A stretch of 10,940 nucleotides of DNA. Source: an uncultured Gammaproteobacteria bacterium (GTDB lineage: Bacteria; Pseudomonadota; Gammaproteobacteria; GCA-2729495). Each line of letters opens with the position of its first letter. The stretch's first letter is position 1. The stretch is taken from positions 1 through 10,940 of the forward strand of contig CAMYJV010000097.1 in NCBI GenBank assembly GCA_947258805.1, written 5' to 3'. A model generated the notes under the pieces. It searched no databases, was not told where the DNA came from, and saw only the letters and a list, made by a program, of their open reading frames with translations. Positions 1-7,493 of this stretch are shown here, in pieces. The position numbers and the translations under genes were made by a program.

Positions 1-22
1 CATCCCTGGCCCCTCTCCCGGA

Positions 23-42
23 GCCGCGCATCCCTGCGCGGC
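23..42. repeat. Perfect 8-bp hairpin
   Basis: GCCGCGCA (23-30) and TGCGCGGC (35-42) are exact reverse complements separated by TCCC. No T-run follows on either strand, so it is not a classical intrinsic terminator. It may be a REP-like palindrome or the edge of a repeat cut off by the window boundary. Confidence 0.5.
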
Positions 43-124
43 CCCTTCGGGCTAATCCCTCGCTCGCTGCGCTGCTCGGCAAGCCGGCTGACTGTGACGG
101 GGACACATCCCGCCCTGAACGCTA

Positions 125-309
125 AGGTCGGTGGTGTGTTCGTGGCGGCAAGGAAACCACTAAGGGATGGATGCAGCAATCGCGCCAACGGCCGGGGACG
201 CGCAGAAAGGCTGACCCCACCAACCTGAGCGGGCGGGCCGGGATGTCTGACCGGAACGGTAAAGCCGGCCCTGGGCCGGCGTGGAGGGCAGATATCCCGG
301 CCCGCCCGC
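125..309. repeat. Nested multi-stem inverted-repeat element
   Basis: Three stems sit back to back. Stem A pairs 125-137 with 214-226 (11 of 13 positions). Stem B begins two bases later: 229-244 and 294-309 are exact 16-base reverse complements, and pairing continues inward after one mismatch through TCTG/CAGA (246-249 with 289-292). Inside stem B is a third, perfect hairpin, GCCGGCCC-T-GGGCCGGC (264-280). Such symmetry is more than a simple terminator needs and suggests a REP/BIME-like or small MITE-like element, or a structured RNA. Read on the minus strand it is downstream of the UbiD gene and could stop or stabilise that transcript. The pairings are seen directly; the role is unknown. Confidence 0.6.
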
Positions 310-335
310 GGGCTGGAGGGATCTTCAGAGAGCCC

Positions 336-1686
336 CTACCCCAGCACGCCCTTCAACTTCTCCGCAATCGCCGCCACCTTCTCAGGATCCGCCGTACTCA
401 CCGGCGCGTAGTCCGTAAAGCGCTCCGGGATCTTGATCGTGGCGTCGATACCAATTTGTGAACCCGTCATCGGAAAGCCCTGCGGCCCCTTCACCGCCGA
501 CGGATCCAGCACGAAGGCCTGCGCCGAACGGTTGATGATGCTGTCTTCGTAAGGCTGCACCCGACTGCCAATCGCAAAGTCCACGGCGGTCATGTCATAG
601 GGATTGATATCGGGCCCAACTACGACGACGTACTTTGCCGTGCGGCCCCAGCGACCCGAGGCGCCCCAAACGGCGTGCAGCACGAACTTCCCGAACTCCG
701 GGTGCGGTTTCTGAGCCCCGTCTACCTTCAGCTGCACGATGTAAGTCATGTTCGGTGTGACGACGACATCGTTCACCTCGGGAATCTTGCGCTGCAGATC
801 GCTGAGAACTTCGCCTTCGACTGGCAACAGGGCCAGCCAGTTGTGATCGAAGGGCGGCATCATCTCGATGGTGGCGTACCACAGCGGATCCTTTCGGTGG
901 GTGATTCGCTTCACGTCAAACACCGGAAAGATCTGCATCTTGTCGTAATAGCCCACCGAATTCGAATGCCAGCCAATGGTCACGTCGTCCGCATCGGGCT
1001 GGAATACACCTTCGATGACCCACTCCGCCGTGGCGGGCACTTCCAGGTCGACGGTGTCGCACTTCACGACCTCTACCGGCGACCCGCGCAGGCCGCCGGC
1101 AAAGGCATACTCGTCGGCGCCAAACGGCGTGCCGGTGCAGGCCGCCAGGTGCACGGCCGGGTCGCAAAGCTTCGCCACGGCCACTTCCAGCGGCTTGCCC
1201 ATGGCCTTGGCCTTGGCCAGGTGCAGACCGATGGGATTCATCGGCGGGTTCGAGAAGATATGAGGACCCTTCCTTGCCAATCCACACGTGGGGCAATTGT
1301 TTGTCGAGGGCAATGTCGGCCTCTTCAATCGCCACCTCTTTGCAAGGTGCGTTCCTGGCATCTACCAGGACCGGCTCCTGCCACAGCGCCTGATCCGCCA
1401 GCACCGCAGAATGCTTGAGTTTGGCTGCGAGGGGGTCGCGTTCGCCCAGCGTCATCGCCGTACGCTCGCGGGTACCGAAGGGGTTGTAGAGAATCGGCAC
1501 GTCGGGCGTGTTGTAGCCCTGCAGGTTCTTCAGCATCAGCCCGGGGCCGCTGGTTTCGGCCAGGTGGCGCATCAGGGACTGCAGTTCGTTGACTTCGTAC
1601 TCGCAGTTGATCGGCGTATCGACGTGCTTCAGCTGCCCTTCTTCTTCGAGCAGGCTCAAGTATTCGCGCATGTCCTTGAAAGCCAT
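336..1686 (-). pseudogene. UbiD-family prenyl-FMN-dependent decarboxylase, frameshifted
   Basis: UbiD-family enzymes carry out reversible non-oxidative decarboxylation of aromatic or alpha,beta-unsaturated acids using prenyl-FMN made by UbiX. The N-terminal part reads from ATG 1686 (AGGGAG ribosome site 8 bases upstream) to about residue 144, with family-like MREYL, GPGLMLKN, NPFGTRER and LPHVWIGKEG. It then runs into unrelated low-complexity residues. The rest continues in another frame from about 1250 to the stop at 336: HLAKAKAMGKPLEVAVA, DEYAFAGGLRGSPVEVVKC, DLEVPATAEWVIEG, GYYDKMQIFPVFDV, ITHRKDP and GSQIGIDAT, all clear UbiD signatures. Joined, the product would be about 449 residues against about 450-500 for many relatives. 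The block normally between KEGSSYI and the LAKA helix (the N-x-x-x-Y-R and MHWQ-like motifs) seems absent. The usual EGPFG(E/D)HTGYY motif is also altered to GWHSNSVGYY. It may be a true pseudogene, an assembly error, or a divergent subfamily with a sequencing slip. The family call is firm; activity is doubtful. Confidence 0.85.
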
Positions 1687-1825
1687 CGGTCAGACTCCCT
1701 GGTAATTCTCAACTTGTTATCGGAAACCGGGCGCCGGCTTCCGCGGGCCGCCACCTTAGCATTTCTGCCCCGCTGGCGGGAGCAACAGCAGTGCGCCTCT
1801 ACCTGTGCACGGCCTTGGCGTCTGC

Positions 1826-1831
1826 TAATAT
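1826..1831 (+). promoter_or_regulatory. Candidate -10 element for the SDR gene
   Basis: TAATAT at 1826-1831 is a good match to a sigma70 -10 box, about 57 bases before the SDR start. The hexamer 17 bases upstream (CTGTGC at 1803-1808) is a poor -35 box, so an activator or another start point is possible. A small hairpin, GCCCG-CA-CGGGC (1847-1858), falls in the predicted leader. The 202-base gap to the divergent UbiD gene should also contain the minus-strand promoter, but I see no convincing hexamer pair for it. Confidence 0.3.
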
Positions 1832-1888
1832 TCGCCGCCATTCCGCGCCCGCACGGGCACAGCCGCACCCCATCGAGGAGCAACAACA

Positions 1889-2686
1889 ATGAGCGAGAGA
1901 AAAGTCGCAATCGTCACCGGCTCGGCGACGGGCGTTGGCTCAGCAGCCGCTATCCTGCTGGCCGAGAAAGGCTGCAATGTCGTCATCAACTACACCCGCA
2001 GTGAAAAAGAGGCCCAGGCCACGGCTGAAGCGTGTCGTGCGAAGGGCGCCGAGGCCATCTGCGTTCAGGCCGACGTGTCGGACGACGACGCGTGCCGGGC
2101 CATGGCCAAGGCGGCCGTAGACCAGTGGGGCCGCATCGACTACCTGATTAACAACGCCGCGCGCACCAAGTTCAATCCTTACCCAAAGCTCGACGGCGTA
2201 ACGAAGCAGGACTTTCTCGACATCTACGCGGTCAACGTTGTGGGCGCGTATCAAATGATCCGTGCAGTGGAACCGCACATGCGCAAGACCGGCGGTGCAG
2301 TCGTGAACGACTCCTCGATCGGTGGAGTCACCGGCATCGCCTCGTCCATCCCGTACGCCGCGTCAAAAGCAGCGCTGAACCTGATGACGAAGTCCCTCGC
2401 CCACGTCCTGGCGCCGGAGATCCGCATCAATACCGTCGTGCCGGGTGTCATTCAAACCCGCTGGCTGCAGGGGGGGATGGGTGACGAGCAGTACGCAGCG
2501 TTCCTCGAAACTGCCAAAGAGCAGCTGCCGTTGAAGCAGATCGCGCAGCCGGAAGACATTGCCGAAGCGCTGGTGTTCTTCCTGATCGGCCGCGGCTCGC
2601 GCCTGATTACCGGCGAGACGCTGATCGTGGACAGCGGCATACACATCGGTCAGTTGCCGCCCTACTCCAGCGGTGAAGACTACTGA
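1889..2686 (+). CDS. Short-chain dehydrogenase/reductase (SDR), FabG-like classical type
   Basis: A cytoplasmic NAD(P)-dependent oxidoreductase of 265 residues, typical for classical SDRs, acting on an unknown hydroxyl or keto substrate. The Rossmann nucleotide-binding motif TGSATGVG is at residues 10-17, the acidic ADVSD near 61-65, the structural NNAA at 88-91, and VNVVG with the catalytic-tetrad Asn at 116. The catalytic Ser is S143, and Y156 and K160 form the YxxxK motif (YAASK). The C-terminal part has the family's VPGVIQT and TGETLIVDSG segments. NYTRSE following the second beta strand hints at NADP(H) preference, but this is weak. GAGGAG at 1875-1880, 8 bases before ATG, fixes the start. 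The gene diverges from the UbiD gene and converges with the RND pump gene, leaving a 39-base gap. Its placement suggests oxidation or reduction of a compound linked to the decarboxylase, but the substrate cannot be read from sequence. Confidence 0.92.
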   Translation: MSERKVAIVTGSATGVGSAAAILLAEKGCNVVINYTRSEKEAQATAEACRAKGAEAICVQADVSDDDACRAMAKAAVDQWGRIDYLINNAARTKFNPYPKLDGVTKQDFLDIYAVNVVGAYQMIRAVEPHMRKTGGAVVNDSSIGGVTGIASSIPYAASKAALNLMTKSLAHVLAPEIRINTVVPGVIQTRWLQGGMGDEQYAAFLETAKEQLPLKQIAQPEDIAEALVFFLIGRGSRLITGETLIVDSGIHIGQLPPYSSGEDY

Positions 2687-2705
2687 CCACGGCCGGTGCC
2701 TGATT

Positions 2706-2720
2706 CTGTCATCCGGACAG
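2706..2720. terminator. Small hairpin between convergent genes, possible weak terminator
   Basis: CTGTC (2706-2710) and GACAG (2716-2720) pair around ATCCG in the 39-base gap between the ends of the SDR and RND genes. TCTTGCT follows on the plus strand, a poor T-run. Location favours a shared terminator; stem strength does not. Confidence 0.25.
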
Positions 2721-2725
2721 TCTTG

Positions 2726-5700
2726 CTAGGCCCCTGGATTTTGCAGCTGCTGCCCCGCTGCTGAGGCTCGTCGCTGCCGGAAGCGCTCCGCAAGGGAGTA
2801 AACCGACGGGACGACAATCAGGCTCAGCAGCGTGGAACTGACCATGCCGCCGATCACCGCCACCGACAGCGGCCCGGACAACTCCACCGCCGTGCCGATG
2901 CCCAGCGCCGGCACCAGCATGGCAAAAATGATCGTGAGGGAAGTCATCAGGATCGGCCGCAACCGGCGCGGGCACGCCGCCAGCAGTGCCTGGTTCACGC
3001 CCTGCCCCTGCGCGCGGTACTGATTGGTCAGGTCCACCAGCAGAATCGAGTTTTTTGCGACCAGGCCAATCAGCAGAATCAGGCCAACCATCGAGTACAG
3101 GTTCAGCGTCGTGTTGGTAATGGCCAGCGCTGCTACGCCGCCGATAATCGCCAGCGGCTGCGCGACCATGATGATCAGCGGCTGCGAGTAGGAATTGAAC
3201 TGGCTGGCCAGAATCATGTAGATGAGCACGATGGCGAGCAGAAAGGTGAAACCGACACCGCTCGAAGTCTCCTCCAGTTGCTCGGAACTGCCCTGTAGGC
3301 GCAGGGAATACCCGGGCGGCAAAAAGTCGTCGGCGACGTCGCGCACGCGGGACACCGCCTCACCAAGTGAAATCGTCGGGTCTGAATAGAAGGTCGCTGC
3401 GTACTGCCGGTCCAGGCGTTTTATGACCGCGGGACCGACTTCTTCGCGGAAGCGCGCCACCGTGTCCAGCCGCACCAGGGCCCGGTCGGGATTGCGCAGG
3501 TAGATCTTCGACAGGTCGTCCAGGTCCACCTCCCAGCCCGCTTTCAGCCGAATGTCGTAGCGCTCGCCGTCGCCCGGCTCGTCCGTGTATTTCGCCACGT
3601 CCAGCCCGCCCGCCAGCACGTTCGCGGCCTGCGCAATGTCGCGGGAAGACAGGCCCAGCTCCGCGGCCAGCTCACGGTTCACGTCCAGGCGCACCTGCGG
3701 GAGGTCCAGCTGCAGGTCGAGATCGATACGCCCCAGTTGCGGATCCTGTGACAGCCGTTCGCGGAAAACGCGGGCCAGCTCCGCAGTGGTATCCAGGTCC
3801 GGCCCCTGCAGCACGAAGCTCAGCGCCTCGCCACGGCCGGCGGCTCCCAGCCCGTAAGGCGCCGGCAACGCGACGATGCCGGGCACTTGGGCAAACTCCT
3901 CGCGCAACAACGGGATCAGCTCGTACTGTTTCAGCTGCCGCTGTTCCCGGGGCGTCATGTTCACGTATATGTTGCCCTGGTTCACGCTGCCGGCCAGACC
4001 CCCGCCCAGCGTCGAGAAAATGTTCTCGATGTCCGGGCGCTCCAGCATGATGTTCTCGATCACGCGCATGCGCTCGTCGCCATAGGCGAGACTGGTTCCG
4101 GTGGCGGTGCGAATGGACACCTGGAACTGGCCCTCGTCTTCGGGCGGGAAGAATTCAAAACCGAGGCGGGCGAAGAACAGCGGCGTGGAGAAGACGATCA
4201 CGAGGGCCGCAACCACGACGAACCAGCGATGCTCCAGGCTCCAGCCGAGCAAGCGCGCGTAGCCCGCCTCCATCCGGTCGAAGGCGCGAGTCAGCACACG
4301 ATAGACACGGCCATGCTCGCTGCTGGCCTGCAGGTAGCGCGAACACAGCATTGGCGTCAGCGTCAGGGACACGAACAACGAGACCAGCACGCCACAAGCC
4401 ACGACCACGCCAAATGAGCCGATCAGGCGGCCCGGAATGCCAGGCACGAAAATCACTGCGGCGAAAATACACGCGAGCACCAGCGTTGAGGCCACAATGG
4501 CCAGCTGCACTTCGCGTGCACCCTCGATGGCCGCGGTGCGTCGGTCCTGCCCCTGTTCTTGCACGCGCCGCTGGATGTTTTCCAGGACTACGATCGCATC
4601 GTCGACCACGACACCGATCAACACGAGCAACCCCAGCATCGTGATCGTGTTCAAAGAATAATCGAGGAAGTACATCACCAGCACCGCGCCGAGCAGCGAT
4701 ACCGGGATCGCGGATGCGACGATCAGCGTGGCACGAAAGTTTCGCAGAAACAGCCAGACTATCAGGGCGGCAAAGATCGCCCCGCTGACCAGGTGATCTT
4801 CCAGGGACCGCAGCAGATCCAGGATGTAGATGCTGTCGTCGCTGGAAATGGACAGTTCGATTCCCGGGGGCAGGTTCGGCACGATCTCAGCGTAAATGCG
4901 CCGCTTGATCTCCGCGTTGATCTCTACCGCGTTCCGGCCGGCGATCTTTATGATACCCAGGCTGACCCCGGGCCTGCCGTTGTAGCGGCCGACTCGGCGC
5001 GCGTCCGACAAGCTGTCTTCGATCGTGGCGATGTCTTTCAGGTAGATTGTCACACCCTGCCGGGAACCTATGATCAGGCGCTCGAGATCCACCGGGTCGT
5101 GGTACTCGAGATCCAGTTTCAGCAGTTGTTCCTTATCGGCACCCACCAGGTAGCCGCCCGGCAGTTGAAAGTGCTCGTCGCGGAACGCAGCGACCACGTC
5201 CTGCACCGTCACGCCGTAGGCCGCCAGGCGCTCGAAGTCGATGTTCACGCGGATGGTCCGCGTTCTTTCACCGCCGATGATGATCTCGCCCACGCCGTCC
5301 ACCGTCTCCAGCCGTTTCTTGACGACCGTACGGATGTACTGATTCAGCTGCTGGATCGTGCGGTCACCGGAGATGGACACCCAGAATGATGGAAATGAAC
5401 CGGTCTCGCTCTTGGAGACCACCGGCACATCGGCATCTTCCGGCAACAGCCGCTGAATCTGGCTGACCTTCGACTGCACCTCGTTGAAGGCCACATCAAT
5501 GTCTTTGCCGAGCTGGAAGGTCGGCGTGACGACAGACTGGCCTGCCGAGGTCGTGGACACCAGCTGGTCGATGCCGGGCACACTGCTTATGGCACCCTCG
5601 ATCACGTTGGTGATGCTCGCATCCACCACTTCGGGGTTGGCGCCAGCCAGACGTGTCAGCACCGACACCTTCGCGAGATCGATGTTCGGCAATCGCTCCA

Positions 5701-5800
5701 CACCGATGCGGTCGTAGGCCACGATGCCAAACAGCACGATCAGCAGGTTCAGCATCGCGGCGAACACGTAGCGCTTGACGGAGATAGCGGCCAGGCTCAT
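2726..5800 (-). CDS. RND-family efflux pump, inner-membrane permease (HAE type)
   Basis: A proton-driven drug/metabolite exporter of the AcrB/MexB type, 1024 residues, the usual length. The first transmembrane helix is at about residues 9-28, a periplasmic porter domain follows to about 330, then a helix bundle to about 490, a second periplasmic domain at about 550-845, and a second helix bundle to about 1010. The proton-relay acids D400-D401 (GVVVDDAIVVLEN) and the partner lysine K916 (GLVAKNSILLVD) correspond to D407/D408 and K940 of E. coli AcrB. FFPPEDEGQF and PRRLRPILMT are further family signatures. I chose ATG 5800 because MSLAAISVKRYVFA is a typical RND N-terminus and it sits one base after the adaptor stop. 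An in-frame ATG 24 codons earlier would overlap the adaptor gene and adds non-family sequence. Translation is probably coupled to the adaptor. No outer-membrane TolC-type gene is present, so the pump must borrow one encoded elsewhere. Substrate unknown. Confidence 0.95.
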   Translation of the reverse strand: MSLAAISVKRYVFAAMLNLLIVLFGIVAYDRIGVERLPNIDLAKVSVLTRLAGANPEVVDASITNVIEGAISSVPGIDQLVSTTSAGQSVVTPTFQLGKDIDVAFNEVQSKVSQIQRLLPEDADVPVVSKSETGSFPSFWVSISGDRTIQQLNQYIRTVVKKRLETVDGVGEIIIGGERTRTIRVNIDFERLAAYGVTVQDVVAAFRDEHFQLPGGYLVGADKEQLLKLDLEYHDPVDLERLIIGSRQGVTIYLKDIATIEDSLSDARRVGRYNGRPGVSLGIIKIAGRNAVEINAEIKRRIYAEIVPNLPPGIELSISSDDSIYILDLLRSLEDHLVSGAIFAALIVWLFLRNFRATLIVASAIPVSLLGAVLVMYFLDYSLNTITMLGLLVLIGVVVDDAIVVLENIQRRVQEQGQDRRTAAIEGAREVQLAIVASTLVLACIFAAVIFVPGIPGRLIGSFGVVVACGVLVSLFVSLTLTPMLCSRYLQASSEHGRVYRVLTRAFDRMEAGYARLLGWSLEHRWFVVVAALVIVFSTPLFFARLGFEFFPPEDEGQFQVSIRTATGTSLAYGDERMRVIENIMLERPDIENIFSTLGGGLAGSVNQGNIYVNMTPREQRQLKQYELIPLLREEFAQVPGIVALPAPYGLGAAGRGEALSFVLQGPDLDTTAELARVFRERLSQDPQLGRIDLDLQLDLPQVRLDVNRELAAELGLSSRDIAQAANVLAGGLDVAKYTDEPGDGERYDIRLKAGWEVDLDDLSKIYLRNPDRALVRLDTVARFREEVGPAVIKRLDRQYAATFYSDPTISLGEAVSRVRDVADDFLPPGYSLRLQGSSEQLEETSSGVGFTFLLAIVLIYMILASQFNSYSQPLIIMVAQPLAIIGGVAALAITNTTLNLYSMVGLILLIGLVAKNSILLVDLTNQYRAQGQGVNQALLAACPRRLRPILMTSLTIIFAMLVPALGIGTAVELSGPLSVAVIGGMVSSTLLSLIVVPSVYSLAERFRQRRASAAGQQLQNPGA

Positions 5801-5801
5801 G

Positions 5802-6872
5802 TCAGTCTGCCACCACGTCGACGGTTGCGCCGTCGGCCAGGAAACCGGCACCGTCCACGGCAATGCGCTCATCGCCGGTCAGCCCGGCGACGATCTCGAC
5901 CATGCGATCGCGCCGGTTGCCGCGCTGGACGACCTGTTCGTAGGCAACACCGTCACGAATCGTGTAGACGACATCACCCGCAGGTCGCCGTACAACCGCC
6001 ACCTGCGGCACCAGCAACGAGTTCTCGCGCTTCGACAGGACCAGGTCGGCCCGCACGCTTGCGCCCGGCCGCCAGCCACCGGGGTTCTCGAAGTCGATAA
6101 TGACAGTCAGTGAACGGCTCGACGGATTCACGCTGGGCCGGATCTCGGTCACGCGCGCTTCCACCACGCTGTCGCCGGCCGCCGCTGACGTCAGGCGCAC
6201 CGGCAACCCGGTGGCCAGCTGCGGCGCGCGGTACTCCGGAAACGGCAGCCGCACCCGCAGGTTCCGCATATCGATCAGGTCGAAAAGGACGGTGCCCGTT
6301 TGCACGTAGTCGCCAACATCAACATTGCGGGTGGCCACCTGGCTGTCGACCGGCGCTACGAGACGCGTTTTCCCGAGGCGCCGATCCGTGCTCTCAACCT
6401 GGACCCTTGCACCCACCCCCTGTTCACGCAACGCGTCCAGTTCAGAGGCGAGGCCGTCCAGTTCGTCTTCGGCAATCAGGTTCTCCGCGTAGAGTTTGCG
6501 GGCGCGCTCGAGTTCCCGTTCCTGTTTGCGCACCAGGGCAGCCAGGCGCCGCACTTCGGCCTGCTCACGATTTCTGTCCAACTGGTATTCCGACGCGTCG
6601 ATCTCGGCCAGCACGGCACCCGCGGCCACGCCCTGCCCCTCGTCGACAAATACCTGCACCACTTCGCCGGCCACCTCTGCCGCCAACTGGGCTGACGTCC
6701 GGGTTTCGATCAGACCCACGGACCATTCGGTCTCTTCTACCGTGGCCCGCGTCGGCATAGCCGTCGTCACGCGGATGGAGCGGCTCTGCGCGGACGCCGC
6801 CACGGATCCCAGCAGCGCGATGCTGCAGATCGCGACATGGAAGCCCGCCCATGGTGTGACTCGCCTGCTCAA
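5802..6872 (-). CDS. RND periplasmic adaptor (membrane fusion protein, HlyD/AcrA type)
   Basis: The periplasmic partner that links an RND permease to an outer-membrane channel. The 356-residue product has a Sec signal peptide with probable cleavage after ASA28. There is no lipobox, so it is probably soluble or anchored otherwise, unlike lipidated AcrA. The first lipoyl half is near 55-95 (AEVAGEVVQVFVDEGQGVAAG), a charged alpha-helical hairpin at about 95-165 is rich in Glu/Arg/Leu, and the second lipoyl half contains KTRLVAPVDSQVATRNVDVGDYV. The beta-barrel and membrane-proximal domains follow (IRPSVNPSSRSLTV, GWRPGASVRADL, LLVPQVAVV). The start is TTG at 6872: AGGA lies 7 bases upstream, no in-frame ATG exists before the signal peptide, and the signal begins exactly there. 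It is followed after one base by the permease and preceded by a 105-base gap after the YhbP-like gene. A rare start codon may keep adaptor levels low. Confidence 0.93.
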   Translation of the reverse strand: MSRRVTPWAGFHVAICSIALLGSVAASAQSRSIRVTTAMPTRATVEETEWSVGLIETRTSAQLAAEVAGEVVQVFVDEGQGVAAGAVLAEIDASEYQLDRNREQAEVRRLAALVRKQERELERARKLYAENLIAEDELDGLASELDALREQGVGARVQVESTDRRLGKTRLVAPVDSQVATRNVDVGDYVQTGTVLFDLIDMRNLRVRLPFPEYRAPQLATGLPVRLTSAAAGDSVVEARVTEIRPSVNPSSRSLTVIIDFENPGGWRPGASVRADLVLSKRENSLLVPQVAVVRRPAGDVVYTIRDGVAYEQVVQRGNRRDRMVEIVAGLTGDERIAVDGAGFLADGATVDVVAD

Positions 6873-6923
6873 GAATGTTTCCTGCCAACCGCCTCGGAGA
6901 CAGCACCTACCTTAGAGGCTGCG

Positions 6924-6938
6924 GCGCCCACCGGGCGC
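6924..6938. other. GC-rich hairpin between the YhbP-like gene and the adaptor
   Basis: GCGCCC (6924-6929) and GGGCGC (6933-6938) form a perfect 6-bp stem with an ACC loop in the 105-base gap. There is no T-run, so it is unlikely to be a full terminator. It could reduce read-through from ubiX into the pump genes or protect an RNA end. Confidence 0.3.
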
Positions 6939-6977
6939 GCGGGGCGCACGCGCAATCCACTGGTTGGCGCCCGCAAG

Positions 6978-7493
6978 CTACCGGCGCGGCTGCGGGTCGG
7001 CGACAGGCTCGGGCGCTGCCAGTTCGAGCTCTTCTTTGAAGCCGAACCAGCGGCTGTTGTCGATGAGCCGGATCCGGTCTGGCCGCAGGCAATAAAGGTT
7101 AGCGGCCTTTAGTCGCTTGGCAATGGTCTCCTCGTTGCGGTCGCGGGGCTGTTCAAATAAGGCCTTTACGTCGTGAAATTTTGCCAGGTAGTAGCCGAGG
7201 CCCTTCAGCCGGGGCCCCCCGCTCAGCACTTCTACGCGCCCCTCCAGCTGCAGACCCTTGACCTCATCCCAAGTGCCACAATCAGGGTTAATCGCGCCGG
7301 CCACGCGGGCATTTGCCTGCATGTGGCGGCCGTGCCGGGTGCGCGAGTCACTGACGAAATACAGATTCAGCTCGGCATCACTGGCGTAGAACACGGTGGC
7401 GACCCAGGGCTGGCCTTGCTCGGACGTGGCGAGTGACACCGTGTTGTGCGCCGCAAGCATTGCGCGGATCGCGGCCCGAGTATCCTCGCTCAC
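6978..7493 (-). CDS. YhbP-like (UPF0306) FMN-binding split-barrel protein, PNPOx-related
   Basis: A 171-residue cytoplasmic protein of the pyridoxamine-phosphate-oxidase-like split-barrel superfamily, whose members usually bind FMN, F420 or heme. The pattern follows E. coli YhbP: a small N-terminal helix (RAAIRAMLAAHNTVSLAT), beta strands with GQPWVATVFYASD, then TRHGRHMQANARVAGAI, a glycine-turn strand VKGLQLEGRVEVL, a helical section, and LYCLRPDRIRLIDNSRWFGFKEELEL at the C-terminus. It is somewhat longer than YhbP. The start is GTG at 7493: the GTG overlaps the ubiX TGA (GTGA), so translation is probably coupled to ubiX. The coupling suggests a job around flavin or prenyl-FMN, which is inference. 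In E. coli yhbP lies near ubiT/ubiU/ubiV, another hint of a quinone or flavin connection. True pyridoxamine-phosphate oxidase is unlikely because the protein is short and lacks that enzyme's C-terminal signature. Biochemical function is unknown. Confidence 0.82.
   Translation of the reverse strand: MSEDTRAAIRAMLAAHNTVSLATSEQGQPWVATVFYASDAELNLYFVSDSRTRHGRHMQANARVAGAINPDCGTWDEVKGLQLEGRVEVLSGGPRLKGLGYYLAKFHDVKALFEQPRDRNEETIAKRLKAANLYCLRPDRIRLIDNSRWFGFKEELELAAPEPVADPQPRR

Larger units (their letters stand above)
1..335. other. Intergenic region rich in inverted repeats, no convincing gene
   Basis: I see no gene with a credible product here. One open frame crosses into the antisense side of the UbiD gene at its end, is rich in Arg, Gly and Pro, and matches nothing I know. 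What the region does hold is dense dyad symmetry: a perfect hairpin at 23-42, an imperfect stem at 125-137/214-226, a long stem at 229-249/289-309 and a perfect hairpin inside that at 264-280. It lies downstream of the minus-strand UbiD gene, so part of it may end that transcript. A repeat element or a structured RNA is also possible. Confidence 0.6.

Noticed and set aside
171..461. Plus-strand 96-codon open frame
   Set aside because: Arg/Pro-rich, overlaps the inverted repeats and the antisense end of the UbiD gene, no motif and no ribosome site.
675..2004. Long plus-strand open frames opposite the UbiD gene and across its upstream gap
   Set aside because: Shadows of a GC-rich gene read antisense; the minus-strand translation carries clear UbiD motifs.
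5801..5872. 24-residue N-terminal extension of the RND permease
   Set aside because: It overlaps the adaptor gene and does not look like an RND N-terminus; MSLAAISVKRYVFA at 5800 does.
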